DNA of 64,000 nt from RI-106 sp964496875 (GCA_964496875.1 CAZCBH010000012.1:37125-101124); one strand, 5' to 3'. Shown: positions 1 through 8,511, counted from the first letter of the stretch. The notes: a model not told the origin generated them from the sequence alone. A program made the numbers and translations.

Positions 1-153
1 GCGATAGTGAACTTTCAAAAGCGCTACTGTCTTGAGAATGATCTGGTGCCTGTGTGCGGATGTGCCGCAAATAATGTCGCTTCGAAGAAAGTGCTTGAGA
101 GTTGCGGCTTTATCTCTCGCCATGATCTGATTTTTTTCAATACACAAAAATAG
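1..153 (+). CDS. GNAT-family N-acetyltransferase, C-terminal fragment
   Basis: The window opens inside this gene. Fifty codons are read before TAG at 151-153. The visible end carries an ENxAS-type segment (AANNVASKKVLESCGF) followed by a short beta strand, the usual last motif of GNAT acetyltransferases, in which the Asn/Ser loop and the GF turn lie near acetyl-CoA. The substrate cannot be told because the N-terminal part is missing. Its stop directly abuts the stop of the minus-strand gene that follows, so the two are convergent with no spacer. The assignment rests on one motif only. Confidence 0.55.
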   Translation, partial: AIVNFQKRYCLENDLVPVCGCAANNVASKKVLESCGFISRHDLIFFNTQK

Positions 154-384
154 TTAGATAAGCTTTCTTGCTCTTGCCAGCATCCGTTCGCTGTAGGCGT
201 CGGCGACATCCAGTCTGCCGCGATATAAGGCAAGAACAGTTAGTTTGTTCAGAGAATCGAGGCTATCTTCTTTTATCCATTCTTTCTCCAGTCGTCTCAA
301 TAAGAGCGCGCGACCGAGCAAGAGCGAGATATAGATGGCGATAAGAGGAAAGAGACATTCATCGAGTTTTCCTAACAGGTTCAT
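154..384 (-). CDS. Hypothetical membrane-associated helical protein, possibly a C-terminal part
   Basis: A 76-residue reading frame from ATG 384 to TAA 154. Residues about 10-28 form a hydrophobic segment (FPLIAIYISLLLGRALLL) that could span the membrane. The rest is helical, with a TPR-like pair ending in LYRGRLDVADAYSERMLARA. The frame stays open upstream of the ATG as far as the assembly gap, so this may be the C-terminal part of a longer TPR protein whose start lies beyond the gap. No clear ribosome binding site precedes the ATG, which favours the longer model. Function is not recognised. Confidence 0.45.
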   Translation of the reverse strand: MNLLGKLDECLFPLIAIYISLLLGRALLLRRLEKEWIKEDSLDSLNKLTVLALYRGRLDVADAYSERMLARARKLI

Positions 385-411
385 TCTCTGGTGATGGATG
401 AACTCCTGCCG

Positions 412-511
412 NNNNNNNNNNNNNNNNNNNNNNNNNNNNNNNNNNNNNNNNNNNNNNNNNNNNNNNNNNNNNNNNNNNNNNNNNNNNNNNNNNNNNNNNN
501 NNNNNNNNNNN
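412..511. other. Assembly gap (100 N)
   Basis: Exactly 100 N, the usual placeholder for a scaffold gap of unknown length. No sequence overlap is visible between the flanks, unlike the gap at 57972-58071. It probably interrupts a minus-strand gene. Confidence 0.95.
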
Positions 512-568
512 CCAGACCGCCCAGAAAAGGCAGAATGTGCTCAATACGAGTATCCTGATTTTAGACAA
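512..568 (-). CDS. Possible N-terminal fragment (signal peptide or anchor) running into the gap
   Basis: Reading leftwards from a TTG at 568, 19 codons start with a basic stretch followed by a hydrophobic run (ILVLSTFCLFWAVW) and then enter the gap. This resembles the start of an exported or membrane protein and could be the beginning of the gene that ends at 154. The frames of the two pieces do not match across exactly 100 N, as expected for a placeholder. No ATG and no convincing ribosome binding site is seen. Confidence 0.25.
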
Positions 569-666
569 GGCTTGGGCTCGCTCCGGCAGGGTCTTTATCA
601 GTTATTCCCCGAAGCTGTGCTTATTAGATTAGAATAGAACAATATCGATTGAGGACTAATTCTTTG

Positions 667-1254
667 GTGCGCAACAAAGCAGTATTGAGTTTTGTAGTTG
701 CTTTGATATTAGCGGCGGTGCTGCCTGTCTATGCCGCTTTTGCCGAGGACTCTGACCAGCGTGACTTGTTGGATGATGGTAAGTGGGCAGAGGCTGTCTC
801 TAGCTATGACAGAGTTTTGAAATCGAGCCCTGATGATGTTATTGCTCTCAATAATCGTGGTTTTGCTTTGCATAGGCTGGGACAGTATCAAAAGGCTATA
901 TCAGATTATGACCGGGCTCTTTCAATTCGTCCGGACTGGGCGGTGGCCTTGAATAATCGTGGACGTGCGCTTCGACATCTAAAGCGTTTTGGCGAAGCCC
1001 AGGTAGATTTCACTCGCGCTATAAAAGCTGCACCGGATGATGTGCATGGCTGGAACAACCGTGGCAGAACCTGGGCCGATATGGGCGAATACAAACGCGG
1101 CGTTCTAGATTTGAGCAAAGCAATCCGTCTGGACCCGAAATATTCTTACCCTTACTACAATCGGGGTATCTGTTATCGTGCTCTAAAAGAGCACAAGAGA
1201 GCCGACCAAGACTTTGGAATGGCCCTCAAGCTTGGCTATCCAAAAGAGCGATAA
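667..1254 (+). CDS. Exported tetratricopeptide repeat protein
   Basis: About 195 residues. An N-terminal signal peptide (VRNKAVLSFVVALILAAV... ending PVYAAFA) is followed by at least four TPR units with the usual W/L-G-Y-A-P pattern, for example ALNNRGFALHRLGQYQKAISD and PYYNRGICYRAL. TPR arrays hold protein partners; no enzyme domain is present. GTG 667 is chosen because GAGGA at 651-655 lies 11 bases ahead and the signal peptide then begins directly; an in-frame TTG at 649 has no such site. It is convergent with the sirtuin gene. Confidence 0.8.
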   Translation: MRNKAVLSFVVALILAAVLPVYAAFAEDSDQRDLLDDGKWAEAVSSYDRVLKSSPDDVIALNNRGFALHRLGQYQKAISDYDRALSIRPDWAVALNNRGRALRHLKRFGEAQVDFTRAIKAAPDDVHGWNNRGRTWADMGEYKRGVLDLSKAIRLDPKYSYPYYNRGICYRALKEHKRADQDFGMALKLGYPKER

Positions 1255-1277
1255 GGCGATTGAACGTAGAGCTGATT

Positions 1278-2012
1278 TCAAACGAATAAGGAAGGTAGTG
1301 TCTCTTCGGCCGGTCCCAGGACCTCTCTATCGAAGGCCCGATTCGGCGGATTCATGGCTTCCAGATTGACCAGCACCGTATGGGCACCGGCATATTTTGC
1401 CCACTCGACAAAGTGAGCGGCAGGGCTGACCGTGCCGGATGTGCCCACAGCAATAAATAAGTCACAGTCTCTAAGCGCTTTTTTCGAGAGCCATTCTGCT
1501 TCTGCCGGGAGCATCTCGTCAAATAAAACTATATCGGGTCGAAGCGTCGCCTCGCACCGCGGACAGTGAGGGACACTATCTGCATGGGATTCGATATCTC
1601 GGTATAGCGGCAGATCGCACTTGCCATCAGGAGGAGAGGCGGAGCATCTGGTTTTGAAAAGAGAGCCGTGCAATTCGACGACGCTTTTACTGCCTGCTTT
1701 CTGGTGTAGCTCGTCTATGTTTTGAGTGATAAGCGTGAACTTCTGAGCCGGTCCAATTTTTTCTTCGAGCTTTGCCAGGGCAAGATGGGCTTGATTCGCC
1801 TTTGCTGCATTCGCCTGCTCGCGGAATCCTCCCCAGAAGCGCCAGCAGCTTGCCGGATCTTCTTTGAAGCTTTGACTCCTCGAAAGTCTTTCCGTATCCG
1901 GATCACTCCAGAGACCGTTCGGTCCTCTAAAGGAGCGAAGACCGGAGGCGACTGAAATGCCGGCTCCGGTCAGGACTGTTATCGATTTATAGACTTCGAG
2001 TTTTAAGGGCAT
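1278..2012 (-). CDS. Sir2-family NAD-dependent protein deacylase
   Basis: 244 residues covering a complete sirtuin core. The NAD-binding GAG motif is at 16-18, TQNID at 96-100, the catalytic His at 115 (VELHGS) and the zinc cysteines at 123, 132, 150 and 153; GTS near 190 and the NLE motif follow. It removes acyl groups from lysines, using NAD and releasing nicotinamide. The length and the sequence around AHLALAKLEE are close to the CobB/SIRT5 type. However, the Tyr and Arg that bind succinyl/malonyl groups in that class (YxxR) appear as Trp60 and Phe63, so plain deacetylation is more likely. It stands alone between convergent and same-strand neighbours. Confidence 0.9.
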   Translation of the reverse strand: MPLKLEVYKSITVLTGAGISVASGLRSFRGPNGLWSDPDTERLSRSQSFKEDPASCWRFWGGFREQANAAKANQAHLALAKLEEKIGPAQKFTLITQNIDELHQKAGSKSVVELHGSLFKTRCSASPPDGKCDLPLYRDIESHADSVPHCPRCEATLRPDIVLFDEMLPAEAEWLSKKALRDCDLFIAVGTSGTVSPAAHFVEWAKYAGAHTVLVNLEAMNPPNRAFDREVLGPAEETLPSLFV

Positions 2013-2074
2013 CTAAAAGGCTATAAAATCCCGTATTTCGGAAGGGCTAGCCTGATACTTCACAGGACTAGTTC

Positions 2075-2335
2075 TTATGTGGCGCCACCGGAACTGGAGC
2101 TGGAGCTGGAGCTAGAACTGGAACTGGAACTGGAACTCGAGCTTGAACTGGAGCTTGAAGTAGAACCGCCCTCCAGACTATCGTCGATGCCGTTGTTGTT
2201 CCTGTCGTTAGGATTGCCGCCTTTATTGCCGGCATATGCGCTGTTAACGCCAACAATTGCAAGCATGACCAGAATCATTAGTGCTACAAGCGCTTGGCGG
2301 CCGGCATTTTCGCTGTCTACTTTGTTGTTGATCAT
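2075..2335 (-). CDS. Small exported protein with a calcium-loop-like motif and poly-Ser tail
   Basis: 86 residues. Residues 1-36 look like a signal peptide (hydrophobic ALVALMILVMLAIVGV, cleavage near AYA). The short mature part has DRNNNGIDDSLE at about 44-55, a pattern like the Asp/Asn-rich calcium loops of thrombospondin type-3 or dockerin-like repeats. The tail is an almost pure run of more than 20 serines ending GGAT. The serine run is written in DNA as alternating AGC/TCC-type codons, giving a hexamer-like repeat at about 2090-2165. The mirror reading on the plus strand (Glu-Leu repeats) is a shadow. Function unknown; a surface-exposed or glycosylated linker peptide is one possibility. 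Confidence 0.6.
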   Translation of the reverse strand: MINNKVDSENAGRQALVALMILVMLAIVGVNSAYAGNKGGNPNDRNNNGIDDSLEGGSTSSSSSSSSSSSSSSSSSSSSSSSGGAT

Positions 2336-2438
2336 TTGAAAAGCTCTGCCCTTTACTAACTAAGAAAAAGATTATAGGTTAATGACATCCCTGGCTGTCA
2401 ATTGAACCACAATACTTAGATTTACAACATTATCATCT

Positions 2439-3530
2439 TCAGCGTCGGCTTAGCAGCAGACTGACCATAAGTCCAAACAGACAAAGGACAATCGAAGGCA
2501 ACCAGGATCCTAGAAAGGGAGTCAATTGTGAATTTTCTGCCAGCGATGTACATATCTGTTGCAGGACGAAATAGGTGGCTATCACTATTCCAGCATAAAC
2601 AAATGCGGTGCTGCGACTGCGCCTGGCGCGCATCAAAGCTACTGGTGTTGCCGCCAGCACCAGTAAGACACAGCTTACCGGGTGGGAATAACGACGATAT
2701 AGTTGAATGATCAGATCGGCAGGTGGTGATTGTTGCTTGCTTTTGTAGCTAGCAATTTCATCCCTGATTTGCTCCGTCGTCTTCGAAAGCGTGGATAGAG
2801 GACCAGCTTTAATGGCTTTGAATAACCCGGGATTTTCATATTGTAGAACTCCAAATCGGGCTACTCTATTTTGATGAGTGGTATTGAAAAAGTCGAAGTT
2901 TTGTCCTTCGGTCAAGCACCAAGAACCTTTGTTCCAGGTCCCTTTCTGCGCCCAGACTACTTTGACTGAACTTTTTTCTGTCAGATCTATCAGCAGTAGT
3001 CCATTGACTGATCTTCCTGATTCTTCTCCAAAACAGAAAATCTTTGTGATGTTGCCTTTGTCGTCCTTCTGTTCCAGTTTAAACCGGCCTGCAAATGGTT
3101 TTGCTGTTTTATATAGAGCAATGAGCGATAGTTTCTCGGAGAGAAGCCTGGTCTGGGGCGACACGTATTCGTTAAGTGAAAAGGTTATCAAAGCAGCTAC
3201 TAAGCCAAACATTATATACGGTGCCATGATTCTCTTCATGCTGACTCCCGATACCAGGAGAGCTAGTATCTCTGAATCATCTTGTTGCCGAATCAACAGA
3301 AACATCGTAGAGAACAATACTCCAGCCGGTAGGCAGAAACTGATACCGGTTGGTATCTGCAGAAACATCACAGAAAGCACCACGCTGAACGGGAAGCCGA
3401 AATCATTCATCATGTTCATATAGGTCTGGAATTCTGCGGTGCCGAAAAAAATGCCCAGAATGGTCATTGACCCTATCACAAGGAGCTGAATAGATTCTGT
3501 GAAGACGTAACGGTCTAGTAACTTCATCAA
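2439..3530 (-). CDS. LptF/LptG-family permease (YjgP/YjgQ)
   Basis: 363 residues with the family layout: three N-terminal membrane helices (LLDRYVFTESIQLLVIGSMT..., a second near 55-80 and a third near 100-125), a periplasmic beta-rich domain at about 130-270, and three C-terminal helices. LptF and LptG are the membrane parts of the LptB2FG transporter, which extracts lipopolysaccharide from the inner membrane. Only one paralogue is present here and no lptB, lptA or lptC lies in the window, so F versus G cannot be decided. It begins 5 bases after the lnt stop and is surely co-transcribed with it. Confidence 0.85.
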   Translation of the reverse strand: MMKLLDRYVFTESIQLLVIGSMTILGIFFGTAEFQTYMNMMNDFGFPFSVVLSVMFLQIPTGISFCLPAGVLFSTMFLLIRQQDDSEILALLVSGVSMKRIMAPYIMFGLVAALITFSLNEYVSPQTRLLSEKLSLIALYKTAKPFAGRFKLEQKDDKGNITKIFCFGEESGRSVNGLLLIDLTEKSSVKVVWAQKGTWNKGSWCLTEGQNFDFFNTTHQNRVARFGVLQYENPGLFKAIKAGPLSTLSKTTEQIRDEIASYKSKQQSPPADLIIQLYRRYSHPVSCVLLVLAATPVALMRARRSRSTAFVYAGIVIATYFVLQQICTSLAENSQLTPFLGSWLPSIVLCLFGLMVSLLLSRR

Positions 3531-3535
3531 AAGCT

Positions 3536-5164
3536 TCAGAAACTGAATCGTGTAAATAGAGTGATATCACTTTCAATAGGCACTTCAGCGGTAATGGCTG
3601 CAGCCTTTTCTCTGGGTGCCTGTCGAAGTATTCTGCCGGTTGAGTCGATTATGGCGGATGGTCCAAGGGTTGTGGCAAAGACGAATGGTCGGTGGTTTTC
3701 AACTGATCTCATAACGCAAAATGCGATCATTTGATCGCTCAAAATCGAATTGTAGAACCATCCTGTATAGCTACTGTCTACAAGAAGCTGTGCACCGGCA
3801 CGGACATTGTCTCTAGAGATTGATGGATCTTCGCACTCAAAGCAAAGCATGGGACCGAGGATAACTTCTTTAAGCGGGAAGCAGACAGGTGTATTACCAG
3901 AGTCCGTCTCTTCATAGGTTTTGTTCGGTCCATATAAAATCCAGCCGAACGGTGTCTCTTTTACCCACTTTGGCGTGTATTCTCCAAACGGAACAAGATA
4001 GCGTTTGTGATAAACGATAGGTAGGGTTCCCTCAGCTTTATCCATCACAATCGCAGAATTGAAATGTCGCCCTTGATCGTCTATGTCGGTACATCCAAGA
4101 ACCCAACTTTGATTTTGCTTCTTTGCCGGATCGGAAAATGGTTCTAGATGGCTGTAGGCTTTAGAGAAATTCACAGGAAAAGACCATTCTGGCCATACTA
4201 CTATGCTGTTTTCCGGACAGTTTTTTGTCAGTTCCAAATACTTCTTGTGGATGATACCGGATTCGACTTTATGTATATTTCGGCACAAGTTCGGCTGAAT
4301 TGCGCTTACTGTAATCTTCTTTTTCTTTGCGAGGTTGTTCTCTTCGGCAGCGATTCTCTGGTTGCCGAAGTTAATCACCGCGGTTAGAAGCAGAACTGAT
4401 AGAGTCGTGTTGAGCAAGAGCGTCTTTAAATTCGGATACGTGAGGCACTTGATTTTATTGGTGCAAAAGCCAAGAATTCCCAGCAAAGTGAGATTTGCAA
4501 GAATCAGGCAGATGGTTATACCGGCGCCACCAGTGATCGATGCGAGTTGAATGAGAGGAAGTTGTCTGTACTGGCTATATTCAAGAGATGTCCAGCGTAC
4601 ACCGAGAAACTCGGGTGGATAGCATAGATACTCAATTACCACCCACAATAATGGAATAACGAGAAATCCCGGCATCAGCCACCGACCCTGATACTTGAGA
4701 GGCAGAAAGCCACCGGTCATAGGAATAGCTTTTACCCAGAGGCAAAAGATCGACCCCAGCATGCCTTTTAATGCAGCTATTATGAATAAGATCACCAGAA
4801 CCGATAGTCCGGTTATCAGAGAAAAGATGCCTTCGAATAGTTCTTGTCTTACAGATAAGCAAAAGTTGAGGGCGACTAGATTGTAGCCGGTAAAGAAAAA
4901 CCATCCCCTCACTCCTGCATACCAGGGCTCCCTTGCGGTAACTGCAAGGACAATGACCGGGGCGAATGCGCACCAGGCAAGATACCATTGTTCGATACCA
5001 GGAGCAGATAGTCCCAGTATCGCTCCCATCACAAGAGCCAGGAATCGACAGAATGCTTCGGACTGAATTGCAGTAGCCCATTTATTGGCGGGTGAAGGAT
5101 TTCCGGATAAGGTCTTTTGTCCTGGTCTTTGCTCTATGGTTTCAATTGCTGAACTCAAGGTCAA
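3536..5164 (-). CDS. lnt: Apolipoprotein N-acyltransferase
   Basis: 542 residues. The N-terminal half holds about six to eight membrane helices; the C-terminal half is a nitrilase-like periplasmic domain. The catalytic triad is visible: Glu326 in WPEW, Lys387 in HKRYLVPFGEY and Cys441 in LCFECED. The enzyme adds the third acyl chain to the N-terminal Cys of lipoproteins at the periplasmic face, the last step before Lol sorting in diderms. The start is TTG at 5164, preceded by GGAGAAGAG at good distance. Its C-terminus is slightly longer than that of E. coli Lnt. It lies between a methyltransferase-like gene and lptF/G in one operon. Confidence 0.92.
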   Translation of the reverse strand: MTLSSAIETIEQRPGQKTLSGNPSPANKWATAIQSEAFCRFLALVMGAILGLSAPGIEQWYLAWCAFAPVIVLAVTAREPWYAGVRGWFFFTGYNLVALNFCLSVRQELFEGIFSLITGLSVLVILFIIAALKGMLGSIFCLWVKAIPMTGGFLPLKYQGRWLMPGFLVIPLLWVVIEYLCYPPEFLGVRWTSLEYSQYRQLPLIQLASITGGAGITICLILANLTLLGILGFCTNKIKCLTYPNLKTLLLNTTLSVLLLTAVINFGNQRIAAEENNLAKKKKITVSAIQPNLCRNIHKVESGIIHKKYLELTKNCPENSIVVWPEWSFPVNFSKAYSHLEPFSDPAKKQNQSWVLGCTDIDDQGRHFNSAIVMDKAEGTLPIVYHKRYLVPFGEYTPKWVKETPFGWILYGPNKTYEETDSGNTPVCFPLKEVILGPMLCFECEDPSISRDNVRAGAQLLVDSSYTGWFYNSILSDQMIAFCVMRSVENHRPFVFATTLGPSAIIDSTGRILRQAPREKAAAITAEVPIESDITLFTRFSF

Positions 5165-5183
5165 TTTCTCTTCTCCGTCAGGT

Positions 5184-6362
5184 TCAGATCAAACCGGGAA
5201 TGAATCGGTATTTGACATGCCTACAGTATTCGACATAGTCTTTGTCAACTCTACTTAGATGTCTCTCTTCGGTGATTGCTCTTGTAACATAGAGGGCTAT
5301 CCAGACTAAATAGTGACACCACATAGTCAGATTCGACCAGCTCAAATAAGCAATCACAAGACCCCATGCAATAAGTTTGCAGGAGTAGGCCGGATGTCTG
5401 ACTATAGAATAGAGCCCGGATGAAACCAGACCCCGATGACAGAGGTTTGAAAAGTGTACATTCAAATTGAACGTAGCCACCGTGAACAACGTCAAGAATA
5501 CAAGTATCAGAACCCTTACCGATACATCGACGATGTTGTCTACAGAAGCGGAAAAAAATGGTGATGCGTTTATCGGAATCAACGTACTGGTTATAACCCA
5601 GCAGGGAGGATAACAACATAAGACCGCCAGCCAGCCAACAATCGAGGTATCGACGGAGCGCACTTCGTTACCCAGCGATTTGCTTTCTATTGCATAGCCG
5701 AGGGTGGCGACAACTGTATCGAGCAGGTTAATAACCGCAAGCCAGATTATGTAAATCATCGGGAAGGAAGTTAAAAGCTCCGGCAGCTTTCCGGATGTAA
5801 AAATCGGTACCAGGTGATCTGCCTGGTTCGTTGCAACACTCAGCAAAAATGGAATGAAGATCAGTTTCACAATCCAGAAGAGGAGGCTTACTTTCTCTGT
5901 CGCATCTAGGCCGGGCTCGACGATTTTCCTCTGACGGGTAGTCTGGTGTATGACTCGAGCAATCTTGCCGAGTGCGCATATTGCATAGTAAGAGCGGTCG
6001 ATAAAGAGGCTGGATTTGCCCTGAAGGGCTTGAATAGCAGCGAATAGCCATTGTCCGGCGAAAAGCAAGACTATTAGCCGTACGGCGGCAGGTGTGAGAG
6101 AGCCCTGGATTCCGGCTAGGACGACGCTTGCAATTACCGACCAGACTAATATGCTACCCAGGCTAAAACGCAGTTTGAGGCTGCCCTCAGAGGAAGTAGC
6201 ATCATTTGACGCTTCTTGGTTGCGAGTTTTCGTTGGTTTGTGCAGGGATACAGGCATGGTTGATGTTCTAGCCGCCTGCTGGTAGTTGCCGGGGCATTTA
6301 TAGGGCTTATCAAGATAACAGATCCTACCGGTCTCTTCGTCAAGGAATCTCCGATAAAGCAT
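5184..6362 (-). CDS. Membrane methyltransferase-like protein (isoprenylcysteine/phospholipid methyltransferase family)
   Basis: 392 residues with a polar N-terminal tail (about 60 residues) and six or more membrane helices. The last 110 residues match the ICMT/PEMT pattern: GLYSIVRHPAYSCKLIAWGL, then a hydrophobic helix and EERHLSR...YVEYCRHVKYRFIP, where the RHP and the EExxL...Y segments bind S-adenosylmethionine in characterised members. The acceptor in bacteria is generally unknown and may be a lipid. An ATG at 6362 has GGAG about 9 bases ahead. It is the first gene of a three-gene operon with lnt and lptF/G, suggesting an envelope-lipid role. Confidence 0.75.
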   Translation of the reverse strand: MLYRRFLDEETGRICYLDKPYKCPGNYQQAARTSTMPVSLHKPTKTRNQEASNDATSSEGSLKLRFSLGSILVWSVIASVVLAGIQGSLTPAAVRLIVLLFAGQWLFAAIQALQGKSSLFIDRSYYAICALGKIARVIHQTTRQRKIVEPGLDATEKVSLLFWIVKLIFIPFLLSVATNQADHLVPIFTSGKLPELLTSFPMIYIIWLAVINLLDTVVATLGYAIESKSLGNEVRSVDTSIVGWLAVLCCYPPCWVITSTLIPINASPFFSASVDNIVDVSVRVLILVFLTLFTVATFNLNVHFSNLCHRGLVSSGLYSIVRHPAYSCKLIAWGLVIAYLSWSNLTMWCHYLVWIALYVTRAITEERHLSRVDKDYVEYCRHVKYRFIPGLI

Positions 6363-6515
6363 AGTTAATGCTCCATCAGATGGCGCTTCTAAGGGCTTAA
6401 ATGTCGAAGCCGCTACCTTTGACGACGCAAGTAGATTGGCAGGCGGTGAGAGAGCTTAGAAGTATATATTGTTATATATGACAACTTGGTAAAGCTTGCT
6501 TGATAACATAACTGC

Positions 6516-6538
6516 AGCCCTCGGGAGCAGGGCTTTTT
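6516..6538 (+). terminator. Intrinsic terminator-like hairpin ahead of the RDD gene
   Basis: AGCCCT (6516-6521) pairs with AGGGCT (6529-6534) around a 7-base loop and is followed by TTTTT. It reads on the plus strand, yet no plus-strand gene precedes it; the stretch 6363-6515 is an AT-rich divergent promoter region. It therefore may end a short leader or small RNA, or act as an attenuator for 6571-8511. Confidence 0.55.
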
Positions 6539-6570
6539 CAATATGAAGTCGAAATGAAATCGAAAGAGAG

Positions 6571-7107
6571 ATGGCGATCTCGACAATGAGCAGAGCGAAT
6601 CAAGCAGGTTTGATTAGACCTTTCTGGGGTCGGAGAATATTGCCTGGCTGCGTTTACGACGTGATGGTCTCTTTCTGGTTGGCCAATTGTCTTCTCTTTA
6701 TTTTTGGTCTTGTCTTTGGTGAGCTTGCTTTCAGGCAAACAGCTATGATGGTGGGCACTGCGCTGATATTTCTTGCGCGGGATTATTTGTGGAGAGGAAT
6801 TGCTTTTGGTAAGCACTTGCTCGGCTTGCGAGTCGTCGATACAAAGAGCGGCAAGGCTCCAGGTTTTATCCAATCGGTAGTGAGAAACTCTGTTTTGGCT
6901 GGTCCTGTCCTGCTCTACCTGATTTTTATTGATTTGCATTCTTGTCAGTACCTTACAGGTTTCGGGTTATTGACTGAATGTGTGAATGGCATAGCCTTTG
7001 CCTACCTGACCATCATCGCAGTAATAGAATTTGTTCTCATCGCTGGAGGCACCGGTCGCAGATTAGGCGACAGGCTGGCTGGAACGTCCGTTGTAAGCAG
7101 ATTATAG
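6571..7107 (+). CDS. RDD-family membrane protein
   Basis: 178 residues with three or four membrane helices. The family signature is seen at both ends: the first helix begins GRRILPGCVYDVMVS (Arg and Asp of RDD), the middle has GKHLLGLRVVD, and the last loop is GRRLGDRLAGTSVV. RDD proteins are poorly understood inner-membrane proteins, some linked to ion or solute transport. Start ATG 6571 follows AAGAGAG very closely; ATG 6586 is an alternative. It is separated by 15 bases from the glycosyltransferase-like gene downstream and probably shares its transcript. Confidence 0.8.
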   Translation: MAISTMSRANQAGLIRPFWGRRILPGCVYDVMVSFWLANCLLFIFGLVFGELAFRQTAMMVGTALIFLARDYLWRGIAFGKHLLGLRVVDTKSGKAPGFIQSVVRNSVLAGPVLLYLIFIDLHSCQYLTGFGLLTECVNGIAFAYLTIIAVIEFVLIAGGTGRRLGDRLAGTSVVSRL

Positions 7108-7122
7108 AGTATTGAGAGGACC

Positions 7123-8511
7123 ATGAAGAAGCCTGCTGAGCTACTGAAACATGGATCCGGATTCTGGGAGTCGATTCTTAGTCTGCTCATTCTGCAGGCC
7201 TTGCTTCTGAGAGCCTCAATTCCTTTTGTGGTGAATCCGGTTTATTTTGATGTTACCGATCCGATTCGTCACTTTAGATACGCAACCGAGCCGCTCTTCC
7301 TCAGTCCTATGGCCGTGATGGATGCGCCCCTCTATCAAATTTGGCTGACACTAATCAACAAGCTGACTGTCAGTGATGCGTTTCTTCTTTCTATTCACAG
7401 TGCGGTACTATCTTTGGTTACACCCTGGATCTGGTATCTCTTCTTGAAAGAAGCGCTTCCACAAGATAGGAGATTGGCACTTATAGGCTTCGCTATTCTT
7501 GCCTGGCTGCCATCCTGGATGGGTATCTTCAGTTATTTTATGCCAGAGACTATCTTGTTGCCACTTTTGGGATTGAGCTTGTGGGCAACCTATAGAGCGC
7601 GCTCAAATCCCTCTAACTCCAGATTGGCAGTCGCTTCTTTGTGCTGGACATTGGCTGTCCTCGGTAAAGTTGTGGTGCTACCTGCTGCAATTGTAGCCGG
7701 TTTCTGGATGGTATCAGGTAGTTCCGGTATCAAATGGAAGAAGGCTTTGATAATGATTAGTGTCGGTTCGATACTACTTTGTCCTGCCGCCTATCTGACT
7801 TACAGGGTGTTAAACATTCCAAGCCCCTTTGGATTCCCCGAAATGAACAGGATCTATTTCGAATCAGGCAAGAAGGCTGTCAAGGCACACTATACAAAGG
7901 ATAGTGGAGCTAAGAAGTGGAATTATAATTTTCAATCACCGTCTGTCGAAAGCGAGCCGTTTTATCCTTTTAGTAACTGGACCAGCACCCGCAGCAAGAC
8001 CGACGATGTTGAAATTAGCGTCGATCTTGATAAAGGATTAGAAGATTGGTTGAGGGAATCTCAAAAGAACAAAGGCGATTTGAGTCTGCATTTGCGGATG
8101 CTATCAGAGAATGCAATTATGATCCTCTTTGGCCGATCCTGGCCGGATGAGACCTCGCGCAAATTCTTGTTCGTCCCGCACGACTGGATGCGTTTCCTCT
8201 GGGCACCATTGGCGGTGATTGTTTTGGCTGGAAACTTGTGGGGGCTTGGCAAGCGTCGAAAAATGGAGCTGCTTCCAACATTGGTAACTGTAACGCTGAT
8301 CTTTTTCTTCTGCTTGCCGGCTGCAGTGGGCGAAGGTCGTTACCGCAAGCCGTTAGAGGGTTTGTTGGTGGCAAATGCACTTTGGCTCGTTATGATGAGC
8401 CGGAAGAGGAAATCTGGATACGATGATGATTTTTTATTGATTGGCGGTCCGCTTCTCTCTGCGCAGAATCAGGAAACCTGCAATCAAGGCGCTTGCAGTA
8501 AAGGCAACTAG
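7123..8511 (+). CDS. GT-C-like integral membrane glycosyltransferase (ArnT/PMT-like)
   Basis: 462 residues with about nine predicted membrane helices and a long loop at about 235-330 between them. An acidic residue lies in the first periplasmic loop (DVTDPIRHFRYA), and the last helices are preceded by GEGRYRKPLEGLLV, a layout typical of GT-C enzymes that use polyprenyl-phosphate sugars. Donor and acceptor cannot be assigned. ATG 7123 has GAGAGGA 3 bases ahead. The last 26 codons overlap the 3' end of the opposite-strand protease gene by 78 bases; the C-terminus beyond about residue 437 is polar and atypical, so it may have been extended by loss of an earlier stop. Confidence 0.65.
   Translation: MKKPAELLKHGSGFWESILSLLILQALLLRASIPFVVNPVYFDVTDPIRHFRYATEPLFLSPMAVMDAPLYQIWLTLINKLTVSDAFLLSIHSAVLSLVTPWIWYLFLKEALPQDRRLALIGFAILAWLPSWMGIFSYFMPETILLPLLGLSLWATYRARSNPSNSRLAVASLCWTLAVLGKVVVLPAAIVAGFWMVSGSSGIKWKKALIMISVGSILLCPAAYLTYRVLNIPSPFGFPEMNRIYFESGKKAVKAHYTKDSGAKKWNYNFQSPSVESEPFYPFSNWTSTRSKTDDVEISVDLDKGLEDWLRESQKNKGDLSLHLRMLSENAIMILFGRSWPDETSRKFLFVPHDWMRFLWAPLAVIVLAGNLWGLGKRRKMELLPTLVTVTLIFFFCLPAAVGEGRYRKPLEGLLVANALWLVMMSRKRKSGYDDDFLLIGGPLLSAQNQETCNQGACSKGN

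Noticed and set aside
2079..2339. Plus-strand frame with Glu-Leu repeats
   Set aside because: It is the exact antisense reading of the serine codons of the exported protein at 2075-2335; the minus strand gives a signal peptide and a sensible product.
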